Source: Anthracocystis setariae (taxonomy: Eukaryota > Basidiomycota > Ustilaginomycetes > Ustilaginales > Ustilaginaceae). From it: a DNA stretch of 64,000 nucleotides. The stretch lies in contig CAKMXJ010000007.1 in NCBI GenBank assembly GCA_928724745.1, positions 248,001-312,000 on the forward strand. Reading direction: 5' to 3'. Each line of letters opens with the position of its first letter. The first letter of the stretch is position 1. The position numbers and the translations under genes were made by a program. Under the pieces are notes generated by a model. That model had not been told where the DNA came from. It saw only the letters and a list, made by a program, of their open reading frames with translations, and made no database searches. This document shows positions 41,420 to 52,600 of this stretch, one piece after another.

Positions 41420-41839
41420 ATCGAGACTGATCGCATTGCGTACCGCACCTCCGTTGTTCGAATGTCCCGACAGATTCCAGGAAAAGAGACCAAGCAGATG
41501 CGGTAGTTCGACGTGCAGATCCAGGTCAGGAAGATGAGGTTGGGAGAGAACATGTGGTGGTCCGTGGAACGCGGGAAGGTCTTAATTTTGACGATGTGAC
41601 AGCCGATCCACAGCCGATTCATTTCGTGCATCAATGGGACGTGGATCCTGTGCAAAATGCACAGACTCGTATGCACGCGTGCACTCAGCTCAGGGTCTCC
41701 GAAGACTCTCATTTCAAGGACGATGGATCCACTTCTTGAATCATGTCCGCCACACCCAAGCTAGCTTGCACAAGCTGTAGCATTGTACAGCCGCTATTGA
41801 CATGACGCTTGCCATTGGCTGACACAAGAACTCCAGCTC
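41420..41839. other. Short intergenic region CLC/PPIL4
   Basis: About 420 bp between two minus-strand genes: CLC promoter and PPIL4 3' UTR. Nothing else seen. Confidence 0.5.
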
Positions 41840-43483
41840 TTATCGGCGTGACCGGTCACGATGTTGTTCCCGCTCTCCTCGATCCTTCCGTGAAATTGAA
41901 TCCCGATCTCGGTCACGCCCATCATCACGATGCGATCGTTCAGAGCGGTTGGACTCATGTCTGCGTGATTCCGAGTCTCGATCTCGCCTGTCAACATCAC
42001 CGAGCCTTCTGTGGCCGTGACTGTGACTGCTCCTGTGCCTGTGCTTGTCGTCATCATCTCTGTTCCGCCTCCGTTCATCGTCTTCCCGACCATATCCACC
42101 TGAATGCCTCTCTCCTCTTTCTCGACGTTCAGTGCCACTTTCACGGTCGCGTCTCCGTTCGTCATGACCGTGCCGTGAGGAGAAAGTGTCTTGCCTCCGT
42201 GATCTTGAGTCGCTTTCGTCATCCCTCCGTGATCGTTTATGGGTCCTGTCCCTGACTTCATCGTATCGACCGTCCCGATCGCTGTACCTGTCTCCATTCC
42301 TCTCTGGATCGCGCGCGTCACGATGCCTATCCGAATCCTTCAACCTCTCCTCTCGCGGACGATACGAGTCTGTCCTCGCCCCCTTCTCCCACTTGTAATG
42401 CCCCTTGGGCGCATCCCTACCTCCATTCCTCTTCTTGATCCAATCCCCATGCAGTCGACTGACACTCTGCGAAAAGTCGACCCAGATCCTCCTATCGTCG
42501 ACGAGCACATTCTGCATCTTGAAGTACGCCGTCTCTGCATCCTCCTTCCGATCGTACTCGATAAACGCATACTGGAGCGAGTCGCCTGTCTTCTTGTCCT
42601 TGATCACCTCGCACGATAGGATCTTGCCGAAGCGCGAGAAGATGAGCTCGAGATCATCGCTGCGCGTGACGGGGTTGAGCTTGCAGACGAAAAGGATGTT
42701 TTCCGGCGGACGGATCTCGGCAAAGGGAAGATCGCCGACCATCTCCAGCGTGAGTGCAGCTGCGTTGGTGTCGGCGTTGCGTCGGCTTTCTTCCTTCTGC
42801 GATTCGTCGATGTCGTCGGTGATGTCCTCGTCGTCGGCCAGGCGAAGGGCACGGATCTGGGATGGCGTAGGTGAAGGCGATCTCGAGGGAGGAGTGAAGC
42901 CGTCTGGGTCAGGGAATGGGTCTTCGAGGACGACGACATGTCGAATGCGGATATCCTTGAGCGGTCGTTTCTGATCGTCGGTGAAAGCTTCGTTGATCTT
43001 GTCCAGCGTTCCTCCTGGCTCTTGGCCTTCGACCACAACACCGAAGGGCGCATGCTTGCCATCGAGGTAGTCGATCTCATCCTTGAGCGTGATGAAGAAC
43101 TGAGATCCTGCGATCAACTCGGTGCGATCATCAGAGCCGTCCTCTTCGAATCCTTTGATGCGTGTGCGAGTGCATGCATACGACACGGTTCCCCTATTCG
43201 TATGCCTCAGCTCCTCGCCCGATGTTTCAGGGTGGAAAAACGTATCGTCCAGCTTGTCCTTGGATGTGGATGACAGCTGAGACCAGATGCTGCAACCTCC
43301 CTTGCCCGTGTTGGTCGGATCGCCCGTCTGCGCTATGAAACCCTTGTCGACGCTGAAAAACGCATTGAGCTTGTAGTAGTGGTTGGAGCACAGCTTGAGA
43401 AAGTTGGTACACGAGCGTGGGGCGTGCTCTGTGTACAGGTCTATCACAATGTCGCCCAGCGACGTCTCGAGAAGCACGCTCAT
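41840..43483 (-). CDS. Peptidyl-prolyl isomerase-like 4 (cyclophilin + RRM)
   Basis: 547 residues from ATG 43483 ([20 protein letters not shown]). PPIL4-type nuclear cyclophilins associate with spliceosomes and transcribing chromatin. The cyclophilin-like domain covers about residues 1-165 ([28 protein letters not shown]). The catalytic Arg of cyclophilin A is replaced (FFSVDKGF), and the substrate Trp is Tyr, as in human PPIL4, so isomerase activity is doubtful. An RRM follows, about 240-320 ([39 protein letters not shown]). The rest is an Arg/Asp/Ser/His-rich RD/RS-like tail to the C terminus. Smut genomes carry a cyclophilin of this class annotated CYP6; I give no symbol because I could not compare sequences. 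Confidence 0.93.
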   Translation of the reverse strand: MSVLLETSLGDIVIDLYTEHAPRSCTNFLKLCSNHYYKLNAFFSVDKGFIAQTGDPTNTGKGGCSIWSQLSSTSKDKLDDTFFHPETSGEELRHTNRGTVSYACTRTRIKGFEEDGSDDRTELIAGSQFFITLKDEIDYLDGKHAPFGVVVEGQEPGGTLDKINEAFTDDQKRPLKDIRIRHVVVLEDPFPDPDGFTPPSRSPSPTPSQIRALRLADDEDITDDIDESQKEESRRNADTNAAALTLEMVGDLPFAEIRPPENILFVCKLNPVTRSDDLELIFSRFGKILSCEVIKDKKTGDSLQYAFIEYDRKEDAETAYFKMQNVLVDDRRIWVDFSQSVSRLHGDWIKKRNGGRDAPKGHYKWEKGARTDSYRPREERLKDSDRHRDARDPERNGDRYSDRDGRYDEVRDRTHKRSRRDDESDSRSRRQDTFSSRHGHDERRRDRESGTERRERGERHSGGYGREDDERRRNRDDDDKHRHRSSHSHGHRRLGDVDRRDRDSESRRHESNRSERSHRDDGRDRDRDSISRKDRGEREQHRDRSRR

Positions 43484-44006
43484 GGCGGCCGCAGCAGGTG
43501 GTTGGATGGTAAACCAGAGCAAGTGGCTGTCAAGAGTATGCAATTTCTTCGGCTCAGACCAACACCGCAATTCCACGCAAATCCGTGCGCGTCTCCTCCA
43601 CTTTTTTTTTTTTTTTTTAGGAATCAAGCTTGGCCTTCATCCTTCCCTTTGCCTGCACGACCACCATGTTTCCGCTACGTACTGTATGTTGCATTCATCC
43701 GCCGTATCTGTGACTTGCACTATTGTAGAAATGTCATCTTGGTGAAAAAGGCAGACGGCGTTCCTCAGTCACAGTGACAGAGATCGTCAAGCACACCCGC
43801 AACAATGGGGACATCAGGCTGCAGATAGCACTGCGTCGCCGGATCTACTGAATAGCACAGACTTTGTGATTCAAGAACCCATCAGGAGACCAATTCGCAA
43901 TGTATATAACTTTGGTGCACAAGAAGACGCTCGAGTCTTGCTTGACATGTACGCGGTGCTGAAATGAACATCCATAAGCCGAGAGGGAGCTCAATCTCGC
44001 CCTTGT
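43484..44006. other. Intergenic region PPIL4/oxysterol-binding protein
   Basis: About 520 bp with a T17 run near 43602 and one TACTGTA at about 43680. No gene seen. Confidence 0.5.
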
Positions 44007-45158
44007 CTACTGAGCGCTAGGCTTCCTGCGGTAAGCATCCTCATGAGCGGGACTGCCCTTGAACATGGCAGCGAGCTGCGAGTACTCTTGGTCGTCATCG
44101 ATGTGAACAAAGTATTCCAGTTGGTGAGGCGTACCAGCTGCTGCCTCATCCTTCCTCTTCTGTCGCTGCGCATTCTCGATTCTCGACTTGTCCTTGGACG
44201 CAGTCTCGTAGTCACCGGTGCGGATGCCGTTAGCCACCGTCTTCCAAACGTTGCGGCTCTCCATCTCGCTCTGCTTTTCGATCGGCTCCACCGTCACCTC
44301 TTCCCGCTCAGTTGAAGCGTCCCAGAACACTTCACTGCTGCCTCCCGAGATCGATTTGCCCTTGTACTTGCTCTGCGCAGCCCATTCGCCCTCCACCGTG
44401 TAGAGCGTGTTGCCACCAGCGCCGATGGTAGCCTTGAACGAGTGCGCCTTGCCCGAAAAGTAGCCCTTGCCCGTGTAGCTGATGGTGGTGAGAAGACCGG
44501 TGGTGGATTGGATGTACGAGTTGCCCGTAAGCTCGACGTAGGGCGAGCCGTACCAGAGACCCTCGATGAGCAGATTGGGAAGTGTGATCAGGTAGAGCTC
44601 CTCCTTGTCGCTGCCTGCAAGCTTGACATGCATCACGGCGTGGCCGACTTGCTTGACCGCGATGGTGCGACCCGAGAAGGACGTCTTTTGCGCACAGTGA
44701 CCCTCGAGAGTGATGCCGGCCGTCTTGTTCTCGATATGGTAGGCGGTGACAGGAGGGTGATGGGACACCTGCTCAGCGGTGAGGTTGGTCTCACCACGGC
44801 CATTCTTGTCAGGCCACTTGCCGAGGAAGAGCTCGCCCAGAATCGGATTCAGAGGCTTCTTTTCGGAACCCGTCGAGATGTTACGCGCGGTGAACTGACC
44901 CTTGAGCGTGCCGATGAACCACTTGAGCACGAGGTTCATACGCTCAACCTCATCCTTGCCCTTGGCGATGGCGGCAAACGTGTCGGGATGCTCACCCCAG
45001 TAGGCAGGGAATTCGACCAGAGAGACGGGTGAAAGGATGAACGAGGGCGCAGTGAGCGAAGAAAGATCCCCAGAGAAGGTAGCGATCGACTTGAGGAACT
45101 GACCCCAACCATGTCGCTGCTCGGAGGGGACAGCAGCTCCAACTTCTTCTTCACCCAT
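44007..45158 (-). CDS. Oxysterol-binding protein-related lipid transfer protein (Osh4/Kes1-type)
   Basis: 383 residues from ATG 45158. OSBP-related domains exchange sterol and PI4P between membranes. The family signature EQVSHHPPVTAYH is at about residues 129-141, preceded by NPILGELFLGKW and followed by GLWYGSPYVELTGNSYI. The protein is a lone ORD domain without PH, ankyrin or FFAT parts, as in yeast Osh4 to Osh7 (about 430). An N-terminal lid-like helix (WGQFLKSIATFSGDLSSLTA) is present. The C-terminal part is charged and helical (ESRNVWKTVANGIRTGDYE), also typical of the ORD. No intron is needed. The nearest family member (Osh4 versus Osh5-7) was not resolved. Confidence 0.93.
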   Translation of the reverse strand: MGEEEVGAAVPSEQRHGWGQFLKSIATFSGDLSSLTAPSFILSPVSLVEFPAYWGEHPDTFAAIAKGKDEVERMNLVLKWFIGTLKGQFTARNISTGSEKKPLNPILGELFLGKWPDKNGRGETNLTAEQVSHHPPVTAYHIENKTAGITLEGHCAQKTSFSGRTIAVKQVGHAVMHVKLAGSDKEELYLITLPNLLIEGLWYGSPYVELTGNSYIQSTTGLLTTISYTGKGYFSGKAHSFKATIGAGGNTLYTVEGEWAAQSKYKGKSISGGSSEVFWDASTEREEVTVEPIEKQSEMESRNVWKTVANGIRTGDYETASKDKSRIENAQRQKRKDEAAAGTPHQLEYFVHIDDDQEYSQLAAMFKGSPAHEDAYRRKPSAQ

Positions 45159-45882
45159 GATGAACGATGTGCTGGTTGCGAATGTCTATGTACGAAGTGT
45201 AGGAGAGACCGAGTCGTGAGGCAAGCTGCTGAAAGCAAGACGAGTGTCTACTAGAATGGAGGTGGTGATGGTGTTGGAACAGATGAACCCGGAAAAAAAA
45301 CAGGGTGTCAGCATCGTGTTTCCTTAGCCGCATTCAGAGGCGCCGCTCGTTGCTCAGCTGTGACGTTTTTTGTCTTGGCTCGTGCTCTTTGCACTCACGT
45401 TTGCGCTTGCTGCGTCGGTCTCGGGAGACAGTCGCCTAGTGGCCATATTAATTATTCCGCCCCCACGTTGGCTCGGCGGTCCCCTGACCAAACACCCCTC
45501 AACACTATTATACTGCGCAAGCCGCACGCGAGTTAGCAATTTCTTTTTTTTTGGGCTGTTGAAGAAGTGACGTAACATGTTTTACTCAAAAATTCACAAA
45601 CCGCAAAGCCCTGCTACAGTAAGATCCAGCAACTCGCTAGCCTTAGTCACACAGTGCGGTCCAAACCTCAACTTCTGTCTGCAAGAACTCGATGCTCGGT
45701 CGATCGGAAGCTGAACACATATGCATTATTGCGAAACAAATCCAACGATACGACTAAAGTTACAAGTGTACAAGGTGCAAACAGACGGTGGCCAAGTGCA
45801 AGGACCAGACGCTGCCGGTCGAGGCGGCAGCGAGGCAAAGGCACGAATTTGCATGTGACAAGCTGCTGGTGCCAGACGCAAC
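45159..45882. other. Intergenic region oxysterol-binding protein/CHK1 3' end
   Basis: About 720 bp without a gene, with one TACAGTA at about 45615 and a short T-run near 45545. Confidence 0.5.
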
Positions 45883-47835
45883 TCAAGTCGAGATGATGGT
45901 GGCTTGGATCTCTGGCTTCCTGCACACCTCTCGAAACAGCCTTCGCCACTCAAGAGGGTCGCCTTTGCTCTTCTTCATGACGACCAGACATTTCGCGCTC
46001 TCATCCGAGCTTGAAGCTGCGTCCGAACCCGCATCGGGTACAACGAGGTTCTCAATGTGCACCTCGCCGCGCAGCGGACACTTGCGCTTGTCCATGGTAG
46101 CGAGACGCACCTTTGCTCCTCTGGATCCAATCACGATCTTCTTGCTTGCCATCTCGGCCTCGCCATCCACCATAAAGTTGTACGCCTCATCCAGCTCCTC
46201 CTGATCACCGATCGCCGTCACACCGTTCGGAATGGCTAGCCCATCCAAAAGCCGCATGACGAGGCTCACCATAGTGGCAGCAGAGGCGGACGAAAAGAAC
46301 CTCGTGAGATGTGGCGAGAAGCGCAAGTGAGAGCTGCCCGCTCCCGTCATATGGGTCAGCGCCTCGAACTGAGTAAAGTGATTGAGCGCCTGCGTGAATT
46401 GCGACGCCCCAGGCATGGTTACCTCGCCCATTCCACTGCCGGAGGTGGAGAAGTCGAGTCGACGTGTCGAGATGTGTTGACTCATGGCAAGGCGGCGAGA
46501 CATGTCGTCGCTGGCGATCGCCGGCATTGCCGTAGACGAAGGAAGCGCAAGACCGCCAGACGAGGAAGCATCCTGTTGCCAACCTCTTGCTGCGGAGCTG
46601 CCGGCCGCGAGACCAAAGGGGCTGTTGTTGATCGCCTCGGGCTGCGTCAACGACACGTTCTCTGGGATCTGCGCCCGCTGCCCATCGGTATGCAGGTCGA
46701 GTCGACGAGCAGCAGCAGCAGCAGCAGCACCACTACCACCGACTTCGAGGTTGATATCGCCGGAGACGGCAAGTCCTTGCAGCAGCTTCTCGGCCAAGTT
46801 GACTGGGTCGTTGCACTTGCCCTTCTGCGTCATGAGCTCGTTGGACCGCTTGTACCAACGATGACGGCGGATCCCTTCGAATGTGATCCTTTTGTCGGGA
46901 TTAGGATGCATCATCTTTTTGAGAAGCGAAAGCGCGTCCATGGGGATCTTGGTCCATGGATCGTAGGAGAAGAGCTCGCCGCTACGGTAGGCGTTGTATT
47001 CGGGCGATCGCGACGTCGGTTCGTCCCATGGCGTGCTACCGACGAGCAAGGCGAAAAGGACTACACCTGAACTCCAGACATCGACTGGCTCGCCGCGATA
47101 CGGTTTGCCGTTCATCTCGGGTGCGATGTACGGCAAAGAACCGCAAGCTCCCGTTAGCTCCCTCTCCTTGCCTTTGAATTTGTAGACGGAACAAAGACCA
47201 AAGTCGGCAATCTTGAGATTTCCTTCCGCATCCAGCAGCATGTTCTCTGGCTTGATGTCTCGATGCGTCACACCTTGCGAATGAATGTACTCGAGCCCAG
47301 CGAGGAGCTGCTGGAAGTAAAAGTGAGCGAGATCCTCCTCGACACCATAGTCGGGAGCGATCTTGTCGAACAAGTCACCACCCGCTCCCAGCTCAAGCAC
47401 CATATAAAGGCCGGGTACATAGTTGTCGTCGTGCGAGGGTGAGCTGAGCATCCTCTGACGCTCCTTGTCGCGAGCCTGAATGGACTCCTGCGTGGTGGCA
47501 ACCGCCTGGCCCATCAAGATCCCCTTCTCCTTGCCTGCATTTCCGTTCTTGTCGACACCACGTTCGACGGCTCCAAGGAACTCGAGTACGTTGGGATGTT
47601 TCAGAATCGAATGGACCTGAACTTCCTTTTGCAATGCTCGTCGGTCGATGGGGTATTTGTTGGATCGATTCGGGGCGTACGAGATGACTTTGATGGCGGC
47701 TACTGGATTCGACTTTGAACTCGGATTGACTGCACGGAAAACCTTGCTGAAGCCGCCGCCGCCAATGAGCTGGACGATGCGGTAGTCGAGCACTGGTGGG
47801 TACGATTGCCCGGTCGAGGAAGTAGGGATTGGCAT
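45883..47835 (-). CDS. CHK1: DNA-damage checkpoint serine/threonine kinase Chk1
   Basis: 650 residues from the first true ATG (47835). Chk1 is the effector kinase that delays mitosis after DNA damage or stalled replication. The kinase domain covers about residues 18-310: GGGGFSKV loop, Lys49 (AAIKV), HRDIKPEN near 190 and DFGLCSV near 211. DENYVPGL-type Chk1 insertions around residue 120-150 are longer than usual. The C-terminal half has an Ala/poly-Ala linker and then the KA1-like regulatory domain, recognisable from TRFFSSASAATMVSLVMRLL, KVRLATMDKRKCPLRGEVHI and LVVMKKSKGDPLEWRRLF, parallel to the C terminus of animal Chk1. SQ/TQ sites suited to ATR exist in the linker (ATTQES in the kinase insert). 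It is divergent from CSN7, and an ACGCGT box lies about 340 bp upstream. Confidence 0.9.
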   Translation of the reverse strand: MPIPTSSTGQSYPPVLDYRIVQLIGGGGFSKVFRAVNPSSKSNPVAAIKVISYAPNRSNKYPIDRRALQKEVQVHSILKHPNVLEFLGAVERGVDKNGNAGKEKGILMGQAVATTQESIQARDKERQRMLSSPSHDDNYVPGLYMVLELGAGGDLFDKIAPDYGVEEDLAHFYFQQLLAGLEYIHSQGVTHRDIKPENMLLDAEGNLKIADFGLCSVYKFKGKERELTGACGSLPYIAPEMNGKPYRGEPVDVWSSGVVLFALLVGSTPWDEPTSRSPEYNAYRSGELFSYDPWTKIPMDALSLLKKMMHPNPDKRITFEGIRRHRWYKRSNELMTQKGKCNDPVNLAEKLLQGLAVSGDINLEVGGSGAAAAAAARRLDLHTDGQRAQIPENVSLTQPEAINNSPFGLAAGSSAARGWQQDASSSGGLALPSSTAMPAIASDDMSRRLAMSQHISTRRLDFSTSGSGMGEVTMPGASQFTQALNHFTQFEALTHMTGAGSSHLRFSPHLTRFFSSASAATMVSLVMRLLDGLAIPNGVTAIGDQEELDEAYNFMVDGEAEMASKKIVIGSRGAKVRLATMDKRKCPLRGEVHIENLVVPDAGSDAASSSDESAKCLVVMKKSKGDPLEWRRLFREVCRKPEIQATIIST

Positions 47836-48174
47836 GCTGACGATGCGTGGCTTGCGAGGCGATTTCCAGATTGTGCAGGCGGGCACAAGGGGGAGAGATG
47901 GCTTATAGGACAGAAGCGCCGCCCCAGCCCTAGCTTAGGCTCAGTACGATGTGCTGTGCGAAGATGATGGAGAGGATGGTGGAGGTGATGCGTCAACAGG
48001 CGCAGACGACAGCGCCGAGGTGGAGGTTGCTTTGTCGGCCAGCTGATGCCTCGCTTGGATGGATGTTGACAGCGAGCCAACTGCAGCAGCGTTGCTTTGC
48101 TTATGAAAAAAAAAAAACGCAATGCAGCCTCAGCCGCAGCCGCAGTGTTGGTCTCGAGTGGCGTTTGCGCGCAG

Positions 48175-48180
48175 ACGCGT
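48175..48180. promoter_or_regulatory. ACGCGT (MluI cell-cycle box) between CHK1 and CSN7
   Basis: Perfect ACGCGT, preceded by GCGCGCAG, about 340 bp upstream of the CHK1 ATG. MBF-type factors bind ACGCGT at G1/S genes; binding here is inference. Confidence 0.4.
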
Positions 48181-48492
48181 CGAGTAAAGTGGCTGCGACT
48201 CAGCCGCAGATTGGCTGGCAAAAGGGCAAAATCCGATCTTCTTGTTTGTGGCGATGATCTCACAAAGTCTTGATGGCAGCAACGAGCCGCGCGGACCACA
48301 TGCAAGACGTTCAACTCAGCTTCAAGATGCTCCTCCACTTCCAGCTCTCAACATAACACCATTGCCAGCCTATCCGCTCGCCCTTCGTCTCGCATTCTCC
48401 AGGATAGCCCGAAAGCCAAACACAGAACATACGTCCTTTCTCCTACCCTTGCCTAGTCCAGCAGCTTCAGCTGCATTCCATTCGCTGTAGCC

Positions 48493-49303
48493 ATGACAGC
48501 CGTAGCATCCTCATCATTTGCACCACCGGTAGCATCGTCGTCGTCCACATCTCGCCTAGAGCCTCTGCTCCTCGTCGCTCGATCCACAAAACCACGCGGA
48601 GCCGCTGCTGCCAACCTCGTGCATCAGGCCATCTCTACCCCCGGTGCCTACTTCCTAGGTGAATTGTTCGATGTCCCTGGCGTTGCTGAGCTTGCCACCT
48701 CTTCCGAAGCTGCCGCGGACTCACAGCTTGGTACCGCCTATCAGCTCCTCACGCTGTTCGCATACGGTACATACCAAGACTACATCCATCTGAATCGAGA
48801 TGGAGGGCTACCAGAACTTTCGGCTGACCGAGTTCAAAAGCTACGACAGCTCACCTTGCTCTCCCTTGCATGTCAGAACAAGCTTCTACCCTACTCAACC
48901 CTGCACGAGTCTCTCGGCATACCGTCAAGCAACACAAGAGAGCTGGAGGATGTGATCATCGAGACGATTTACGCTGGTCTCATCTCGGGAAAGCTCAACG
49001 AGCTCCAAACCCGATTCGAAGTGCACCATGTCCAAGGTAGAGACGTTCCCCATCCCTCCCAACTCGCCGCACCAGCCCTGACCGCACTACCATCTGTCGC
49101 ATCCAGTCGCAGCGCATCTCAACTCGATCAAGTCTTTACCTCGCTCCAATCATGGCAAACCACCACAGCCTCCGTGCTGGACAGTCTACAGGCCCGTATG
49201 GACACCGTCCGCTCCAATACCGCCGAAGCCGAAACACATCGACAACAACATCACCAGCAACTGCTGCAAAACCTCATCGAAGCCCAAAATCAACTTGACG
49301 CCC

Positions 49304-49334
<31 letters not shown>

Positions 49335-49467
49335 GCAGCAGCAGCAGCACAAGGGAAAGGGAAAGGGAGCAGCCATGGAGATCGATGACGCAGATACCGT
49401 CCGTGCAGCGCCAAGGAAGAAGGCCGCCGTCGCCGGAGCAAGAGGAAGCAAGCGCTCCAGAGCCTGA
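48493..49467 (+). CDS. CSN7: COP9 signalosome subunit 7
   Basis: 324 residues, intronless. CSN7 is a PCI scaffold subunit of the COP9 signalosome, which removes NEDD8 from cullins. Family-typical segments, collinear with animal CSN7: YQLLTLFAYGTYQDYI, GLPELSADRVQKLRQLTLLS, LLPYSTLHESLGI, RELEDVIIETIYAGLISGKL and FEVHHVQGRDV. The tail contains a coiled coil (residues ~225-270), a run of about 15 Gln (CAA and CAG codons, about 49303-49348) and a basic GKGKGA/RKKAA end, possibly a nuclear signal. The 3' side faces the CTL-like gene. The role fits with CAND1 elsewhere in the window, but the two genes are 46 kb apart. Confidence 0.93.
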
Positions 49468-49671
49468 GCCAGGTTGGACGTCCCCCCCCCCGTCTCAGTC
49501 ACGTAGCCACCGTCGGCTCATCCGAATGCAAACCGGGTCGATCCCAAAATTCAGTGTGTGTGCGAAAAAAGTATGCGGAAAATGCATGTGTCAATATGTC
49601 GTGAACTGCATCGAGAGACATGTACAAAAGCTGTGAGCAAAAGACAAACAAAGGAGCAGGTACAGTACGAT

Positions 49672-52600
49672 CTAGAAGGGAAGGATGGATTCTGAAAGTT
49701 CGGTCGGCTTGGCTGTAAATGCTTCGGCTGCCTTGGGGCAATGCTCGTCATTCGACGCATGGTCGATGGCATAGCAAAGATACAGTGTGTCGGCAGCATT
49801 GCTGAGCACATCGGCGCAAAGTCGCAACGTCCAGTACGGCAGAAGACCGCACAGCAGTCCAACTAGCGGCGCATCCGCAGGCACATGCAGCTGATGCGCA
49901 GAGAAGAGGAACCCCACCAACCCTGCAAGGAACGACAGCGAGATGGCGGTCAAGTCGAGCACCAAGTTGATCACCAGCCCTTCCATTACGCCCTCGACCC
50001 CACGCCGACTGATCAGCTGCGCACTCTTCTTTGCAGCCGTCCAGAATCCGTCTCCCGTTACACCCACATACACCAGTGCCAGGTCACTGTACGCCTGCAG
50101 CACCGCTCCAAGGCCAGCGAGCAGAGCGACAACATGCGTCAGAGGCTGCAGGATCTTGGGCACCCTGCGATTCGTGGTGGCATCCGAGATTCGGCGAGCG
50201 GTCTCGGCAACCAGGGTCAGCGTTTTCACAATGGCCAGAACCAATGCTGACATACAGATAGAGCCCAAAGCAGGCCCGGTAGCTCGAGCAAAAGACACCC
50301 GCACCACCTCAGTCGGATCAGGAGCCTCATGAACACGGCCTGAGGTTCCGGATCCGTGCTGTGGGTACGATCCCGGTGCTGCTGGATCGTTACCGTAGAT
50401 GGAATCGCCGTCCTCGGCATAGATGTCAATGTTGATCTGATCCTCATCTGCACGTCTCTTGTCGAGGGCGGCTGCTGGACGGGATTGCCCTGGCACCCCG
50501 GCTGCAGCACCGATCGCACCGGCAGCTGAAGTTGCGGCACCAGCGTCACCGGCTGCTTCACCTTGACCGATGCGATGAAAGTACCAGTGACTTACGACTC
50601 CGGCCACAGTCACGCGTTGCACCCCACGCAAGACAGCCCAGGTCCACAGCCAGGCGCACAACGTGGCCCATGCGAGCCAAGCCGCCTTTCGATCGGTCTG
50701 CCATTCGACCGAATCGCCCACTTGGCGTCCAAAGTGGCCGACCAGGAAGAGGCGTGTAAAGAGGTAGAGGAATGGAATCGTCACCGCTGCGAACACTCCC
50801 AGGGAGGCGAGGGCGAGTACGAGGAGTGCGGGATGCATCAGCACCACATTGCACGACAGCTCGAGCACAGCGATAGACCGAGAAAGCGCCTTGCGACGCT
50901 GCCAAACCATGCGGGCAAACAGGATGGCGAGCGCCAGTGGAACGATGGAGATGATTCGCAAACCGGTCGTGCTCCAGCCACCGCCAGACCAAGCCTCGTC
51001 ATCGTAAATAAAGCTTCCTGCGAATGCCCAAACCCAACCGAGGCCAAGTACGATCGGAACACCCATCAGACCGGTGCGTAGCACTTGAGCTCCTCCGAAG
51101 CGACTCAGATTGCGAAGCAGAAGCAAGTTGGCAACTCCCGCACCGAAGGAGAGCAGAGTGAGCAAGATGAGGATGGGAAGAGATCGAGTGATGGTGTAGT
51201 AAGACGATGGTCGCGTCTTTGGCGTCTTTGGTTGTGAAGGGGTACGGACGCCCCAGCTGAGGTAGGCACCAATCAGCATCACAGCACCCACCGCAGCTGC
51301 GAAGCTAGCAATCGCAGTCTTGTCACGGTACTTGCCAAACGCCAGCCGGTTTGCCCAGGGTCCCCAGCCTGCTCTTGCGGGTGGAGCAGGGTAGATGTGG
51401 ATGTCGTCGATGATCTGTTCGTGCGGATGACCGACGGAAGAACGTCTTCTGCCTCGACCAGAGTGATGCTGATCCGTGGACCTGGTGGCATCGTGGTGAA
51501 TGTCGGATGCTTCCGAATCACTGACCGAGCCGCGCCTGCCGCTCGTTCTCAGATGACGCCGGCCACCGGATCCCGAAGGAAGCAGAGGATCTCGCAAGGT
51601 GGAAGTCATCTGACGAGCGCGGTTTCGAGACATGCGACGGCTGTGCTGGCCTCGTCGACCTTCGCCTTCGGTGTCGTACCCGGATTCGGTCACGGAGGAG
51701 GCGGAGACGGAACCAGCTCTGGACCGAGACATGTCGGATCGATCCTCGTGGTCCTCCTCGCGTTCGTCGTAGATGCTATACAGGTCTTGGGAGTGATTGC
51801 GACTCAGCTTTCCTCTCGCCTTGTTGCTTCTGCGAGGCTGTCCGTAGATGGACGAGTCACCGAGTCGGCTTGCATCCTGCCTGTGGCCGGCGGTGGAGTA
51901 AATGCTGGAAGCGGACGCATCATGATGCTGATTGCGACGAGCAAGATCGTCGACGGTCGAAGCGGACGCATCCATGTCCATGGTTGAACCGTGTGCGAGC
52001 CAGCCGCGGGCACGAGCCTCGTCGCGCCTCTGCGTTTGGGCCAATGTGGGTGCAGGTGAGCTCTCAGTTTGGGAGTGTGGATGTCGGTCCGCAGTGGATG
52101 CAACGACAGATCGGTCGTCGGAAACACGATGATCCTTGGTGCTCGCGAGACTGTGCTGGCTTGCAGTCTCGTCTAGGTCACCATCGGCTAGGAAGGGGTC
52201 CTGAGCGTCGTTGGCCGAAGTGCGCTGAGATGATGCTTGCCCGCTCACTGCACTGGAGGATGAAGCACCAAGGATTGCTTTCCCAATATGGCGAGACGTG
52301 CTAGGATTGGTCCGAAGAGCGGCAGCGTGTATCGAATCGTCCATACTGTCACCTAGGTCTTGCGAGTGGGAGGCATCAACCATACGAGAAGCCAAGCCTG
52401 GCATTCGACGGTCGTCTCGCCAGAGGTCGACATCATCCTCGTCATCAACCTCACGGATGAGCGAGTCGCGAACGCCATATGCTTGTCTGCCTGAGGGCTT
52501 GTTTCCACCGGCTGTGAGGAAGGACGCTGGACCGAAGCGACTGGCGCCGGTTAAGCTGTGAAGTATACCAATCTGCGATGCTGGGCGTCCATTTGCGGGG

